The notes: generated by a model not told the origin, from the sequence alone. DNA of 64,000 bases from an uncultured Prevotellaceae bacterium (GCA_900317305.1 ONGG01000010.1:149148-213147); one strand, 5' to 3'. Shown: positions 1 through 10,412, counted from the stretch's first letter. A program made the numbers and translations.

Positions 1-2391
1 TCGGGTAGCGTGACCTTCGAGAAACTCGTCGACAAGAGTCCTGCCTTCAGTGCTTCCGACTATATCACCTGGCGCCGCTGGGCCTACTACAATGCCGACC
101 CCGCCACCAATCCCCGTGGCGACCAACCCAACCAGGACCGCGACCAGGACTACTTCTCGGGCGACCCCTACGCGCTGGCCAATGTGAATAAGGGATGGGC
201 CAACGGCACATGGAACGGCTCGCTCGTCGACAACACCGACTGGGCCAGCTATGTGACACAGACCGGCATCACCCAGGAGCACAACCTCCGCGCATCGGGC
301 GGAACGAAAGATATCCAGAGTTCGTTCTCCTTTGGCTACCTCGACAATGAGGGAACCCAGAAAGGTCAGCAATTCAAACGCTACAACGCTGCCCTGACCA
401 CCGACATCCAGGCCACCAAGTGGTTCAAGATGGGCGGTTCGATCAACGCCTCTTGGAGCAAGCAGAAATACGGATACTCGCGCACCGGACAGGTGGGCAC
501 CTCATCGGGCCCCACCGATATCTACAACGCCGCCAAGGCCCTGCCACGCTACACCGTACCCTTCGACGACTCGGGCGATATCATCGACCAGCCCGGTGGT
601 TCGGTGGTGAACGCCTATACCGTGATCGACGAGTGGAAGAAATCGAAGGACAACCGCGAGTACTTCCGCGCCATGGGTAGCTTCTATGCCCAGATCGACT
701 TCGGCAAGATCATCGAGCCCCTCCAGGGCCTGATGTACAAGGTGCAGTTCGGTCCCGACTTCCGCTACTCACGCACCGGACAGTTCCTCGACTCCAGCTC
801 GGCCACCCGTAAGGGCGGCAACAACTATGCCCGCCGTGCCGACGACCGCCACTTCACCTGGACCCTCGACAACATGCTGCTCTACAACCGCATCTTCGGC
901 GACCACTCCGTGGGCGTGACCCTGCTCCACAGTGCCACCAAATACAATTCAGAGAGCGGCAACATGAGCGCACAGCGCATCTATATGCCTTCGTTCCTCT
1001 GGAACAACTTCGGCGACATCGACGTGACCAACACCGACAACCAGGCCAGCATGGGCTCAGGCTTCTCGCAGAACCAGTTGCTCTCCTACATGGCACGCGT
1101 CAACTACTCGTTCAAGGACCGCTACCTGCTCACCGTATCGGGCCGCTACGACGGCGCTTCGGTGCTCGCAGAGGGCAACAAGTGGAGCTTCTTCCCCTCG
1201 ATGGCCATCGGATGGCGCATGGAGCAGGAAAGCTTCCTCAAGGACGTGAACTGGCTCGACCAGTTGAAACTCCGCTTCGGTGTGGGTACCACCGGCAACG
1301 CCTCAGTGGGCGCCTATGGCACCCTGGGCACCATCCAGTCGTTCTACATGCCGTTCAGCACCGCCAACGAGCGTATCCTCATCACCAACGAGCCTTACTA
1401 CACCAACAACCAGACCCGCATGGCCAACAAAGACCTGGGCTGGGAGCGCACCACGCAGTATAACCTCGGTATCGACTTCAGCTTCCTGCGCGGCCGCATC
1501 AACGGTAGCCTCGACTTCTATACCTCGCGCACCAAGGACCTGCTCCTGCAGCAGTCGCTGCCGTCGCTCACCGGCTATCCCTCGATGATGGCCAACATCG
1601 GTGAGACCAAGAACAAAGGTTTCGACCTCACCCTCAATGTCATCCCCATCCGCGTGGCTGGATTCGAGTGGAGCAGCACCATCAATGCCGCCTACCAGAA
1701 AGACGAGATCGTGGAGCTGGCCAACGGCAAGGAAGACGACATCGCCAACTCATGGTTTATCGGTGAGAGCATCGCCGTTTACTACGGTTACGACAATAAC
1801 GGACTGTGGCAGGAGAGCGACGCCGCCGAGATGGCCAAGTTCAATGAGAAGGGACACAAGTTCACTGCCGGTAGCGTGCGCCCCGTAGACCAGAATGGCG
1901 ACTATGTGATCGACGACAAAGACCGTGTGATCCTGGGCAACAGGAACCCACGCTGGACCCTCGGATGGAGCAACACCTTCTCATGGAAGGGACTGGAACT
2001 CTCCATCGACCTCTTCGGACGATTCAAGTATATGATCAGTACAGGCGGTGAAGGACAGTATGGTATGTACGCACAGCGCGAGATCGACTACTGGACTCCC
2101 GACAACACCGGAGCCGAATGGCAGAAACCCGTCTACAGCACTGCCGGCGGCGACAGCTACTCCAGCCTGCTCGGTTTCAAGAACGCCTCGTTCATCAAGA
2201 TTCGCAACCTGTCGCTGGGCTACCGCCTCGACAAGACCCTCTGCGACCGCATCGGCATCAGTGGTGCCAAAGTCTACATTCAGGGCCGCAACCTCGGCAT
2301 GCTCGCCTCGTCGGTCGACTTCATGGATCTCGACACCGGAGCCACCTACTTCAACAGAGGTTTCACCGTGGGTCTGCAACTTGATTTCTAA
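1..2391 (+). CDS. SusC/RagA-family TonB-linked outer membrane transporter, C-terminal part
   Basis: The frame is open from the first base, so the gene starts upstream of the window. About 796 residues are visible. SusC proteins are usually about 1000-1100 residues, so the signal peptide, carboxypeptidase-like domain and TonB plug are missing. What is seen is beta-barrel sequence rich in aromatic and glycine strands, ending in Leu-Asp-Phe; a terminal Phe is typical of outer membrane barrels. SusC imports oligosaccharides through the outer membrane with its lipoprotein lid SusD, which follows 36 bp downstream on the same strand. The nearby GH105 and Kdu genes suggest a pectin-derived substrate (inference). 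Confidence 0.95.
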   Translation, partial: SGSVTFEKLVDKSPAFSASDYITWRRWAYYNADPATNPRGDQPNQDRDQDYFSGDPYALANVNKGWANGTWNGSLVDNTDWASYVTQTGITQEHNLRASGGTKDIQSSFSFGYLDNEGTQKGQQFKRYNAALTTDIQATKWFKMGGSINASWSKQKYGYSRTGQVGTSSGPTDIYNAAKALPRYTVPFDDSGDIIDQPGGSVVNAYTVIDEWKKSKDNREYFRAMGSFYAQIDFGKIIEPLQGLMYKVQFGPDFRYSRTGQFLDSSSATRKGGNNYARRADDRHFTWTLDNMLLYNRIFGDHSVGVTLLHSATKYNSESGNMSAQRIYMPSFLWNNFGDIDVTNTDNQASMGSGFSQNQLLSYMARVNYSFKDRYLLTVSGRYDGASVLAEGNKWSFFPSMAIGWRMEQESFLKDVNWLDQLKLRFGVGTTGNASVGAYGTLGTIQSFYMPFSTANERILITNEPYYTNNQTRMANKDLGWERTTQYNLGIDFSFLRGRINGSLDFYTSRTKDLLLQQSLPSLTGYPSMMANIGETKNKGFDLTLNVIPIRVAGFEWSSTINAAYQKDEIVELANGKEDDIANSWFIGESIAVYYGYDNNGLWQESDAAEMAKFNEKGHKFTAGSVRPVDQNGDYVIDDKDRVILGNRNPRWTLGWSNTFSWKGLELSIDLFGRFKYMISTGGEGQYGMYAQREIDYWTPDNTGAEWQKPVYSTAGGDSYSSLLGFKNASFIKIRNLSLGYRLDKTLCDRIGISGAKVYIQGRNLGMLASSVDFMDLDTGATYFNRGFTVGLQLDF

Positions 2392-2427
2392 TCACACATC
2401 GTCAAACCATAACCATATAGAACAATT

Positions 2428-4587
2428 ATGAATACCATCAATAAAATCACAACTGGTGTGGTGGCCCTGCTTCTCGCATTCGGCGGCACATCATGTACAG
2501 ACAGCTTCCTTGAGGAGGACGGCGGACACCTGCTCTCCGAGGACCTGCTGAAGACCGAGGACGGCGCCCTCGCCATGGCTGCCGGTCTCTATGGCAACAT
2601 TCGCTGGCATTTCGGTTATGAGTGGGCCTATGGCATCACCCTCTACGGTTGCGACGAGTTCACCAACGGCGCCGACCTTACCTCTGAGCCATGGAACACC
2701 TACGACAACCGCCTACAGCCCCTCGACTGCACGAGGGCACTGGGAGCCGCCAACAACAACTGCCCGCCCGTATCGGGACTCTGGAACCAGATGTACTACG
2801 GCATCTCTACCGCCAACCTCGTCATCGCACGCGCCGAGCAGGTGGCCAACGAACAGTCGCGCAAGAGCGCACTGGGCGAGGCCCACTTCCTCCGTGGATA
2901 CAACTACTACCGACTGTTCGCACAATATGGTGGCGTGGTGCTGCAGACCGAGCCTGCCTCTGGCGTGAACAAAAACTACACCCGCGCCTCAGAGGAGGAG
3001 ACCCTCAACCAGGTGATCGCCGACTTCGAGGAGGCCTACAACCTGCTGCGCACCGACAAATGGCGCGGCAACGGCACATGGACTAAATACACCGCCGCAC
3101 ACTTCCTGGCCAAGGCCCTGCTCTTCCGCCAGAGTGAGCGCTGCGCCAGCTGGAATGCCAAATACGACAAGGCAACCGACCTGAACCGCGTCATCGCACT
3201 TTGTGACGAGGTGATCGCCGCCTGCCCGCTCGAGGCCGACTATGCCAACCTCTATGCCAACTGGACGGGCGTGGACTGCAATATCGAGGGATCGAAAGAG
3301 GTGCTGATGTGCGCCGAGCACAATGATGCCACTTCTACCCAGGGCCGCTTTGGCAACCGCACCTACAACTACTTTGGTCCGCAGTTCTCCAACTTCTCGG
3401 GCTCGTGGGTGAAGCGTGGCCAGTTCATCGGCGAGATGGACTTCCAGCGCTGCCGTCCCACAGAGTATACCTATGCCATCTTCGACAACGTGAACGATGC
3501 TCGTATGTGGAAGACCTTCAAGACCGTGTATGGCCTGAACAACATCCCCGTGATGAAGAAGGTAAAGAATGCCGACGGCAAGGAAGTCTCTGTCTATGAC
3601 CCCGAAAAAGTGGCTGCCGACAACGGCATCGCTCTGGAGGCCGTGCCCAACATCGGCGACTATGCCATCGTGTTCATCCTCAACAAGAAGGACGACCCAC
3701 GCTTCCAGGACGAGTCGACCTACGGCACCTTCGGACGTGGCGCTCAGGCCCACTCCTTCGTACACCCCGAGACGGGCAAATGGGTGCCCAACGTGTTCCC
3801 CGTTTACCTGGGTGGCAAATATGCCTTGTATAACTACGGCGTGAGCGGCAATACCGCCACATCCAATGTGTTCTGCGGCATTAACAAGACCACCGACGGC
3901 TCGCGCACCGCTGAGAAGGGCGACGCACACCGCGACGTGATTATGGCCCGCACTGGCGAGACCTATCTCGTGAAAGCCGAGGCACAGGTGCGCCTGGGCA
4001 ACTATCAGGAGGCCATCAACACCGTGAACAAATTGCGCGCACGTGGCCAGTGGAAAGATGGTGAGGATCGTGAGCACTACGTCGACGGCTCCATCGCCTT
4101 CGCCGACAATTCCACCAATGGTGCCACCAGCGCCTGCGTAGATGAGACCAACACCAAGATGTCGAACCAGAAGGTATGGGAGAAGTCCAATCCCTGGAAG
4201 AACTCCTACTATCTCTCTACCGGCATCGAGCGCACCACTGCCGCTTCGAATCTGCAGATATCCAGTTACACCCAGTTGCCTGCCGAGGACGAGGCCGTGC
4301 TCCAGAAACTGGGATGCACCAGCGACTACGACCGCATGCTCAACTTCATCTTCAACGAGCGCACACGCGAGTTGCTGGGTGAGTGGAACCGCTGGGAAGA
4401 GCTGAGCCGCGCAGGCCTGCTCATCAAGCGTGCCAAGGCCTTTAACCCCGAGGCTGCTCCCAACATCACGGCCAACAAGCACGAGCTGCGCCCCATCCCA
4501 CAGGCATTCATCGACATGCTGCAGAACGAGGATGGAACCAACCTGAGCGACGCGCAGAAGGCCGCATGGCAGAATCCAGGATACTAA
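2428..4587 (+). CDS. SusD/RagB-family outer membrane glycan-binding lipoprotein
   Basis: The 719-residue protein begins with a lipoprotein signal peptide whose lipobox GTSC puts the lipidated cysteine at residue 23. TPR-like helices follow (for example the ALGEAHFLRGYNYYRLF region, typical of SusD), and the C-terminal part contains the usual FNERTRELLGEWNRW segment. It is longer than many SusD proteins (500-650 residues). SusD sits on the outer leaflet as a lid on SusC and captures oligosaccharides. It follows susC directly and probably shares its transcript; a strong hairpin terminator follows at 4689-4727. Confidence 0.95.
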   Translation: MNTINKITTGVVALLLAFGGTSCTDSFLEEDGGHLLSEDLLKTEDGALAMAAGLYGNIRWHFGYEWAYGITLYGCDEFTNGADLTSEPWNTYDNRLQPLDCTRALGAANNNCPPVSGLWNQMYYGISTANLVIARAEQVANEQSRKSALGEAHFLRGYNYYRLFAQYGGVVLQTEPASGVNKNYTRASEEETLNQVIADFEEAYNLLRTDKWRGNGTWTKYTAAHFLAKALLFRQSERCASWNAKYDKATDLNRVIALCDEVIAACPLEADYANLYANWTGVDCNIEGSKEVLMCAEHNDATSTQGRFGNRTYNYFGPQFSNFSGSWVKRGQFIGEMDFQRCRPTEYTYAIFDNVNDARMWKTFKTVYGLNNIPVMKKVKNADGKEVSVYDPEKVAADNGIALEAVPNIGDYAIVFILNKKDDPRFQDESTYGTFGRGAQAHSFVHPETGKWVPNVFPVYLGGKYALYNYGVSGNTATSNVFCGINKTTDGSRTAEKGDAHRDVIMARTGETYLVKAEAQVRLGNYQEAINTVNKLRARGQWKDGEDREHYVDGSIAFADNSTNGATSACVDETNTKMSNQKVWEKSNPWKNSYYLSTGIERTTAASNLQISSYTQLPAEDEAVLQKLGCTSDYDRMLNFIFNERTRELLGEWNRWEELSRAGLLIKRAKAFNPEAAPNITANKHELRPIPQAFIDMLQNEDGTNLSDAQKAAWQNPGY

Positions 4588-4688
4588 TCATAAATACTCA
4601 TGCAGTTTTATTCATTGCCCAAATTCATTTATCAGACAATGACTCTTATTTGATAGGTTAATTTTTAGGTTTTAGGTAAAAAAGAGTC

Positions 4689-4727
4689 GCGTTGGTCGTC
4701 TGTGACAGACGGCCAACGCTTGTTTTT
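4689..4727. terminator. Bidirectional intrinsic terminator between susD and the hybrid regulator
   Basis: A 14-bp stem (4689-4702 with 4706-4719, one G-U type mismatch, 3-nt loop) is followed by a T run on the plus strand and preceded by an A run, so it can stop both convergent transcripts. Confidence 0.85.
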
Positions 4728-7700
4728 ATCCCTTCTGGTATTTCGATGGCGTGACGCCAAAATGCTGCTTGAAGCAACGGCTAAAGTAGAGCGAGTCGGT
4801 GAAGCCCACCTGATAGGCCACCTCGGCCACGGTGATCATCTCTCCGCCACGCAGCAGTTCGGCGGCACGTGCCATGCGCTTCTGCCGGATATATTCCTTG
4901 GGAGTCATGCCCGTCACCTCTGTCATCTTGCTGTAGAACTGCGAGCGGCCATAGCCTGTGGCCTGTGCCAGGTCGTCGACCACGAAGTCGGGATTAGAGA
5001 GGTTGTGGCTGATCTTCATGTCGACAATCTCGCGGAACTTGCGGTCGCGCTCACTGGCAATGAGGGGCGAGGTCTCTGCCGTTTTGGCCGAAGGGCCGGC
5101 CTCCGTTGTCTGTGGAGCCGAGTAGGCCTTGCGCAGCCTGTCGCGCTGCTCGAGCAGCCCGATGCACTTGCCTACGAGCAGCGCCGAGTTGAAAGGCTTC
5201 GGGATATAGGCATCGGCCCCGAAGCGTGCTCCCTGCAACTGCTTCTCGATGCTTCCGAGGGCAGTGAGCAGGATGAAGGGGATGTCGAACACCTCGTCGT
5301 CGGCACGCATGCGCTTGAGCAGTTCTATGCCGTCCATCTGTGGCATCTTGATGTCGCTCACCACCAGGTCGATGGCCGGAGCCTGACCGATGCGCTCCAG
5401 GGCCTCCGCCCCGTTCTGTGCCACCTCGATGGTGAAGAAAGGTGCCAGTTCGCCCCGGATATACTCACGCAGGTCATCGTCGTCGTCGACCACGAGCACC
5501 CGACGGTCGTTGAGGGGTGCCGAGGCCAGTTCGCGGTATTGCCGCCATTGTTCCGAAGTGCCCGTCTCTTGGTCGGCCACCTGGTCAATCCCGTTCTCCT
5601 CCATGAACTCCTCGGGTTGGTAGCTCTCTGCCGACTCGGGAATCCTCACGATGAAGATGCTGCCTCCGGCGGGATTCTCCTCGAACGATATCTCGCCATG
5701 ATGCGCCAATGCCAACTGTTCGGTGAAGTTGAGGCCTATGCCGGTGCTGTTGGCGGCATTGCCGGCCTGCATGAACCGGGTGAAGAGGGTGGGCTGGCGG
5801 TCCTTGGGCACTCCCACGCCCGTATCCTCCACACGGATGACGAGTTTTCCGTCGGCCAATTTCACCCGCACGGTGACATCTCCTTTGCGCGGGGTGTACT
5901 TGAAAGCATTGCTGAGCAGGTTGTAGACGATTTTGTCGAGACAACTGCGGTCTACGAACATGGTGTGATGCTGGGCGAAAGGCACGAAGAGCAGGTTCAT
6001 CTCGCGGTTTTGTGCCAGGTCGCTGAAGGTCATGGTGATGTCGCGCAGGAATCGGATGACGTCGGTCTCCTGTAGGCGCAGCGAGAGTTTGCCATTCTGC
6101 AGTTTGTGCATCTCGAGCAACTGGTTGATGAGCCGCATCATGCGGTCGGTGCTCCGCCTCATATTGCTCATGGGCTGACGCAGGTTGGCGGGCAGTTCAC
6201 CGGCCTTTCTCATGCGGTCCATCGACCCCTGTATGAGGGTGAGCGGGGTGCGGAACTCATGGCTGAGGTCCATGAAGAGTTTCTGCTTGAAGTCGCTGAT
6301 CTCACGCTCCATGCGAATGTGGTTGCGCATGGAGTAGGTGATGAGCAGCAGCCGGATGATATACCAGGCGATGAAACCCACCACGGTGAGGTAGATGAGC
6401 CATGCCCACCAGGTGTTCCACCACGGTTGCCGGATGACCACCTTCATGGTGGCTTCTTTGCCAGGGTCCTCGCCCACGATACGCACATGGAACACGTAGG
6501 AGCCGGGTTCCAGATCCTTGTACACCGCCTCGTTCTGACGGGTGGGCTGGCTCCATGTCCGGTCCACGCCCTCGAGCATGTACTCATACTCGGTGTTGTG
6601 GGGGAAGTCGAACACCATATCCGAGAAGCGGAAGGTGAGCGAGTTCTGCCGGTGTGAGAGCCTTACGTCGCCATTGGGCTCATCGTCAGCGTACATCGTA
6701 CCGTTGACAAGGAGGTTGGTCACCACGAGATGGCGCCCCTCGCTGCTGCCAAGCAGGGTGGTCTGTGGGTTGAAGCACACCACGCCGTTGTTGGTGCCCA
6801 GCACCAGGGTGCCATCGGCCATGCGGCACGAGGAGTTCTCGCTGTACACGTCACCCAGTTTGTCGGCCGAGAGGAAATAGGTGGTGAACGCCATGGTCTT
6901 GGGGTCGAGTTTGGAGAGTCCGTAGTTGGTGCCTATCCATAACAGGCCCGACGCGTCGGCGACGATGCTGTTGGCGGTGTTGTCGGCCAGACCGTGACGG
7001 GTGTCGAACTGCTCAAACTTCAGATGGTCGATGTCGTCGGTGTTGGTCACCTTGTAGATGCCTCCGCCGGCCGAGGCCAGCCACACTTGTCCGGCGGCAT
7101 CTTCCAGAATGTCGCGGATCTCGAACAGGCCCAAGATGCTGTTCTCAGAGTTGTAGTGGTGATATCCGTGGGGATCGCTGATGAGCTGCTCGGGATAGAA
7201 CACCACCACTCCGTCGCTGCAACCAGCGAAGATGGCTCCCGAGCGCGTCTGCACCAGTTTGGTGAAATTGCGCATGAGTGGTTCCTCGTACAGGAACCTG
7301 CGGAACTTATAGGTGCCGTCGGCTTGGGGAAGGGCAAGGCACAAGGCTCCTCTGTTCACCGCTACCCACATGCGCTGCTTGTTGTCGCAGAACAGGTCGA
7401 ACACCTTTCCCAAGGGCAGCGACGTGGGGTCGTCGGCCACATTGCTGTAGAAACGGCCGTCGACACTCACCCCCTTGTTGCGCGTGCCTATCCAGGTGTG
7501 GCCCTTGGGGTCGACACACACCGAGAGCATGTCGTCGTCGACACCGATACTGGTTGGCCGCAGTGTGTTTCCACCCTCCAGCATGTAGGTGCCTCCCATG
7601 AGGTTGCCCACCCAAATGCGCAGGTCGCTGGTCTGGCGGAGTGAGCGGAAGAGGTTCACGTAGTCGGGCGATAGGCTGGGAGCGGCATAGCATCGCCTCA

Positions 7701-8967
7701 CCCCCGGGGGCATGTCGGTAATCACGCTGATGCCCATGTTCTCCTGCGATACCCAGATGTTCCCCGAACGGTCGATGAGCTGACCATAGAGATAGTCGCT
7801 CTTGATGGGCGACGGACCGCTCTTGGGCGAGAAGTGCATCTGCTGACGGGTGGCGGGGTCGTAGACGAAGAGGCCATTGCCTGTGGTCGTAATCCATATC
7901 TTTCCGTCTTTTCCGGTCTCCACCATGTAGGGTGTGATGCCGCGCTTGCGCAGCAGTTGACGGTCGAGGACGTTGAAGGTGTAGATGTCGTGCCTTTTCC
8001 TGTCGATGTAATAGACGTTCACATGGTTGTCGCCAATATAGTAGTTTCCGGCATTGTCGCGATAAACCGTTCCCTCGGGCATTTGGATGTCGTTGACAGC
8101 CACGCTGTGGGTTGTGGTGTCATACCGATAGGTGGTGGTGTTGGTGATGACAAGCATGTGGTTGTCGTCTATCGCCGCCAGTCCACGGATGCGGTTTCCC
8201 GCAGTCCAGGAGGGGAAGGTGGAAATGTCGGTATGGAGCCGTCCCTGGGTGTCGACATGCATGATTTGTCGGTCGGAGGTGGCGAAATAGATGTTGTTTC
8301 CCATCTCCACAGCATTGGTGAAGGTGTGCTGACTGTTCACGCAGCGCAGCGTGTTGCCTGTTTTCTCCTCTTTCACATAAAGGCCCTTGGCGGTGCCTAT
8401 CCATACTTTGTGCCGGCTGTCGGGCAGGATGAACCGCACGTCGTTGCTGCCCAGTTGTCCGTTGCTCTCGTTATACTCCCGGCTGGTGATCTTTCCCTCG
8501 TGGTATTTCACCTCGATACAGCCCGAGTAACTATACCAGAGCCAGGTGTCGCCCTCGGGAGTGAATACACAGTCGCAGTAGTTTTTCTGGTCGTTGCCAT
8601 CGGGGATGAAGCGAACAAACCGCCGCTTGTTGGTGTCATAGCAACTGTATCGTTCGCCTTGGAGCCGGATGAAGAGCAGTCCGTTGGGATTTTGGAAGAG
8701 CCACCGCAACTGGTTGGTGAGCAGCAGCTTGTTGTTGCCGTTCTCCTCATGACGGAGCACGTCGGAAGAATAGCCGTCGTAGCGGCAGAGCCCGTCCGAC
8801 GTGGCCATCCAGATGTAGCCTTGGGGGTCTTGCACGATATTGATAATGGAGTTGCTCGGCAGTCCATCTTCTGTGCTTAGGTCACGGTATTTCAGCTCTA
8901 TCTGTCCCCAGGAAACGAGTATATAGAGACAGAGAGAGAAGGTTGTCAGTAGTCTATTCATTGCCAT
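4726..8967 (-). CDS. Hybrid two-component system regulator (sensor kinase / receiver / AraC)
   Basis: About 1413 residues. In order: signal peptide; two periplasmic beta-propellers of Reg_prop repeats; a Y_Y_Y domain (about 790-835); one membrane helix (about 850-878); HisKA with phospho-acceptor His near 903 (SHEFRTP); HATPase with N and G boxes; a receiver with Asp near 1205 (SDIKMPQ); and a C-terminal AraC helix-turn-helix. HTCS proteins bind an oligosaccharide in the periplasm and activate the linked susCD operon. An open frame runs on to 9162, but that extension lies in the promoter repeat, so I chose the Met at 8967 (or 8961), just downstream of a TACCTTTG box. It is convergent to susD. 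Confidence 0.93.
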   Translation of the reverse strand: MAMNRLLTTFSLCLYILVSWGQIELKYRDLSTEDGLPSNSIINIVQDPQGYIWMATSDGLCRYDGYSSDVLRHEENGNNKLLLTNQLRWLFQNPNGLLFIRLQGERYSCYDTNKRRFVRFIPDGNDQKNYCDCVFTPEGDTWLWYSYSGCIEVKYHEGKITSREYNESNGQLGSNDVRFILPDSRHKVWIGTAKGLYVKEEKTGNTLRCVNSQHTFTNAVEMGNNIYFATSDRQIMHVDTQGRLHTDISTFPSWTAGNRIRGLAAIDDNHMLVITNTTTYRYDTTTHSVAVNDIQMPEGTVYRDNAGNYYIGDNHVNVYYIDRKRHDIYTFNVLDRQLLRKRGITPYMVETGKDGKIWITTTGNGLFVYDPATRQQMHFSPKSGPSPIKSDYLYGQLIDRSGNIWVSQENMGISVITDMPPGVRRCYAAPSLSPDYVNLFRSLRQTSDLRIWVGNLMGGTYMLEGGNTLRPTSIGVDDDMLSVCVDPKGHTWIGTRNKGVSVDGRFYSNVADDPTSLPLGKVFDLFCDNKQRMWVAVNRGALCLALPQADGTYKFRRFLYEEPLMRNFTKLVQTRSGAIFAGCSDGVVVFYPEQLISDPHGYHHYNSENSILGLFEIRDILEDAAGQVWLASAGGGIYKVTNTDDIDHLKFEQFDTRHGLADNTANSIVADASGLLWIGTNYGLSKLDPKTMAFTTYFLSADKLGDVYSENSSCRMADGTLVLGTNNGVVCFNPQTTLLGSSEGRHLVVTNLLVNGTMYADDEPNGDVRLSHRQNSLTFRFSDMVFDFPHNTEYEYMLEGVDRTWSQPTRQNEAVYKDLEPGSYVFHVRIVGEDPGKEATMKVVIRQPWWNTWWAWLIYLTVVGFIAWYIIRLLLITYSMRNHIRMEREISDFKQKLFMDLSHEFRTPLTLIQGSMDRMRKAGELPANLRQPMSNMRRSTDRMMRLINQLLEMHKLQNGKLSLRLQETDVIRFLRDITMTFSDLAQNREMNLLFVPFAQHHTMFVDRSCLDKIVYNLLSNAFKYTPRKGDVTVRVKLADGKLVIRVEDTGVGVPKDRQPTLFTRFMQAGNAANSTGIGLNFTEQLALAHHGEISFEENPAGGSIFIVRIPESAESYQPEEFMEENGIDQVADQETGTSEQWRQYRELASAPLNDRRVLVVDDDDDLREYIRGELAPFFTIEVAQNGAEALERIGQAPAIDLVVSDIKMPQMDGIELLKRMRADDEVFDIPFILLTALGSIEKQLQGARFGADAYIPKPFNSALLVGKCIGLLEQRDRLRKAYSAPQTTEAGPSAKTAETSPLIASERDRKFREIVDMKISHNLSNPDFVVDDLAQATGYGRSQFYSKMTEVTGMTPKEYIRQKRMARAAELLRGGEMITVAEVAYQVGFTDSLYFSRCFKQHFGVTPSKYQKG

Positions 8968-8972
8968 ACATT

Positions 8973-9185
8973 GCTTGCTTGCAAAGGTAGTGCAAGGTGA
9001 GCGAAAAGCAAAGCAAAACACGAAGTTTTTTGCTTTCTTTTCCGAACCGACGCCTACCTTCGCCGCGAAGCGGCAAAGTACGATTAAGCGAGTAAAAAGC
9101 AAAATTTTATTTTGCTTTTTCGAGTGAGAGTATTTTCGCGACGCAGTCGCAAAGTAGTGCAAGTTGAGCGAAAAGCAATAATTCC
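8973..9185 (-). repeat. Dispersed promoter-hairpin repeat, copy 1 (three cassettes)
   Basis: Three successive cassettes of TTTTGCTTTT(A/C)-type -33 region, 19 bp and a TAC(C)TTTG box, separated by GC hairpins (arms built on GCCGC/GCGGC and GCGAC/GTCGC). Only the gene-proximal box is a full TACCTTTG; the two distal ones are TACTTTG, with one base lost. The same array, in opposite orientation, stands before metG. A shorter relative precedes tRNA-Arg and another lies inside mobile element 1. Confidence 0.8.
8982..9012 (-). promoter_or_regulatory. Bacteroidota promoter of the hybrid regulator
   Basis: Read on the minus strand: -33 TTTG (9009-9012), 19 bp, then -7 TACCTTTG (8982-8989). The start codon at 8967 lies about 15 nt beyond the -7 box, so the leader is very short. 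Confidence 0.8.
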
Positions 9186-9252
9186 TCCCAATCCGTACAA
9201 AATTACCGCTAAAATGTACATATTGTGAGGATGGAAAATGGCAGAAATAATG

Positions 9253-9260
9253 TATCTTTG
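9253..9260 (+). promoter_or_regulatory. -7 box of the GH105 gene
   Basis: TATCTTTG matches the TAnnTTTG consensus and ends 21 bp before the preferred start codon. No convincing -33 TTTG is seen at 19-20 bp. Confidence 0.55.
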
Positions 9261-9281
9261 CACTAAAACATGCGAAATCAG

Positions 9282-10403
9282 ATGAAAAAAACTATCCTTC
9301 TACTAATCCTGACCATCCTGTCGGCAAGTGTCTCGGCGCAGACCGCCGTTGCCGACGACGTGCTCTCCGTGGCACGAAAAGTGAACAACTACTTCATGGC
9401 CAAGCATGCCGACCCCACCCTTAACACCAATGTGGGCCGCATTCGTCCGAGCAGCCTCTGGACCCGTGGCGTGTACTACGAGGGACTGATGTCGCTCTAC
9501 GCCATCGACTCCGACCAGAAATACATCGACTACACCGACCGCTGGGCCAACCACCATAAATGGACGCCCCGTAATGGCATCACTACCACCGATGCCGACG
9601 ACCAGTGCTGTGCCCAGACCTATATCGACCGCTATATGATGACCCGCGACAACCGCATGATAGAGCATGTGAAGGAGAATCTGGAGCACCAGATGAACTC
9701 GGGCAAGGTGGGCTACTGGACGTGGATTGATGCCATACAGATGGCCATGCCTGTATATAGCAAGATGTACAAGGCAACTGGCGAGCGGCGCTATCTTGAC
9801 TTTGCCATGCAGATGTATACCTGGAGCCGCGACACCTGTGGCGGTGGTCTCTTCAACACTGCCGAGGGGCTATGGTGGCGTGACGCCGACTACGTGCCGC
9901 CCTACAAGGAGAGCGACGGACAGAACTGCTATTGGAGCCGTGGCAGCGGTTGGGTGTATGCCGCCTTGGTGAAGGTGATGACTGATATCGGAAAGAAAGA
10001 CAAATACTACAAGCGGCTGAAAAAGGATTTCGTGATGATGAGCGAGGCCTTGCTCAAATGTCAGCGCGAGGATGGCTTGTGGAACCCCTCGCTCGTGTCG
10101 CCCGTTACCTATGGTGGCAAGGAACTCACCGGCACGGCCCTCTTCCTCTATGGCATGAGTTGGGGAATCAATAACGGTGTGCTGAAGGCAAAGAAATACA
10201 AAGGTGCCTGCGACCGTGCCTGGAACGCCATGGTGCGCGACTGCGTGCATGCCGACGGTTTCCTAGGCTATGTGCAGGGAACGGGAAAAGACCCCTCGGC
10301 TGGCCAGCCTGTCACCTATACCAAGGTACCCGACTTTGAGGACTACGGCACAGGCTGTTTCCTCCTAGGTGCTGCCGAATACTACACATTGCTGAAGAAA
10401 TAA
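9282..10403 (+). CDS. GH105/GH88-like unsaturated rhamnogalacturonyl (uronyl) hydrolase
   Basis: 373 residues from the Met that starts a canonical signal peptide (MKKTILLLILTILSASVSA, then Gln); a Met four codons earlier is possible. The mature protein has the (alpha/alpha)6-barrel motifs of the YteR/RhiN family: DDQCCAQTYIDRY, WWRDADYVPPY and YWSRGSGWVYAAL. These enzymes remove the 4,5-unsaturated uronic acid that polysaccharide lyases leave at the non-reducing end, acting through an Asp that hydrates the double bond. The location is probably periplasmic. The gene stands alone behind its own promoter and before a hairpin terminator, next to the SusCD regulator. Its product would feed KduI and KduD at 20-21 kb (inference). 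Confidence 0.85.
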   Translation: MKKTILLLILTILSASVSAQTAVADDVLSVARKVNNYFMAKHADPTLNTNVGRIRPSSLWTRGVYYEGLMSLYAIDSDQKYIDYTDRWANHHKWTPRNGITTTDADDQCCAQTYIDRYMMTRDNRMIEHVKENLEHQMNSGKVGYWTWIDAIQMAMPVYSKMYKATGERRYLDFAMQMYTWSRDTCGGGLFNTAEGLWWRDADYVPPYKESDGQNCYWSRGSGWVYAALVKVMTDIGKKDKYYKRLKKDFVMMSEALLKCQREDGLWNPSLVSPVTYGGKELTGTALFLYGMSWGINNGVLKAKKYKGACDRAWNAMVRDCVHADGFLGYVQGTGKDPSAGQPVTYTKVPDFEDYGTGCFLLGAAEYYTLLKK

Positions 10404-10412
10404 TTAAAGGAT

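Noticed and set aside
2989-4482. 497-codon open frame opposite susD
   Set aside because: Composition shadow of SusD with no domain or promoter.
4702-6075. Open frames opposite the hybrid regulator (also 6994-7644 and 7834-8880)
   Set aside because: They lie antisense to conserved kinase and propeller coding sequence and read as His/Val/Leu-rich shadow protein.
8968-9162. N-terminal extension of the hybrid regulator
   Set aside because: It is promoter-hairpin repeat DNA; the signal peptide and the -7 box place the start at 8961-8967.
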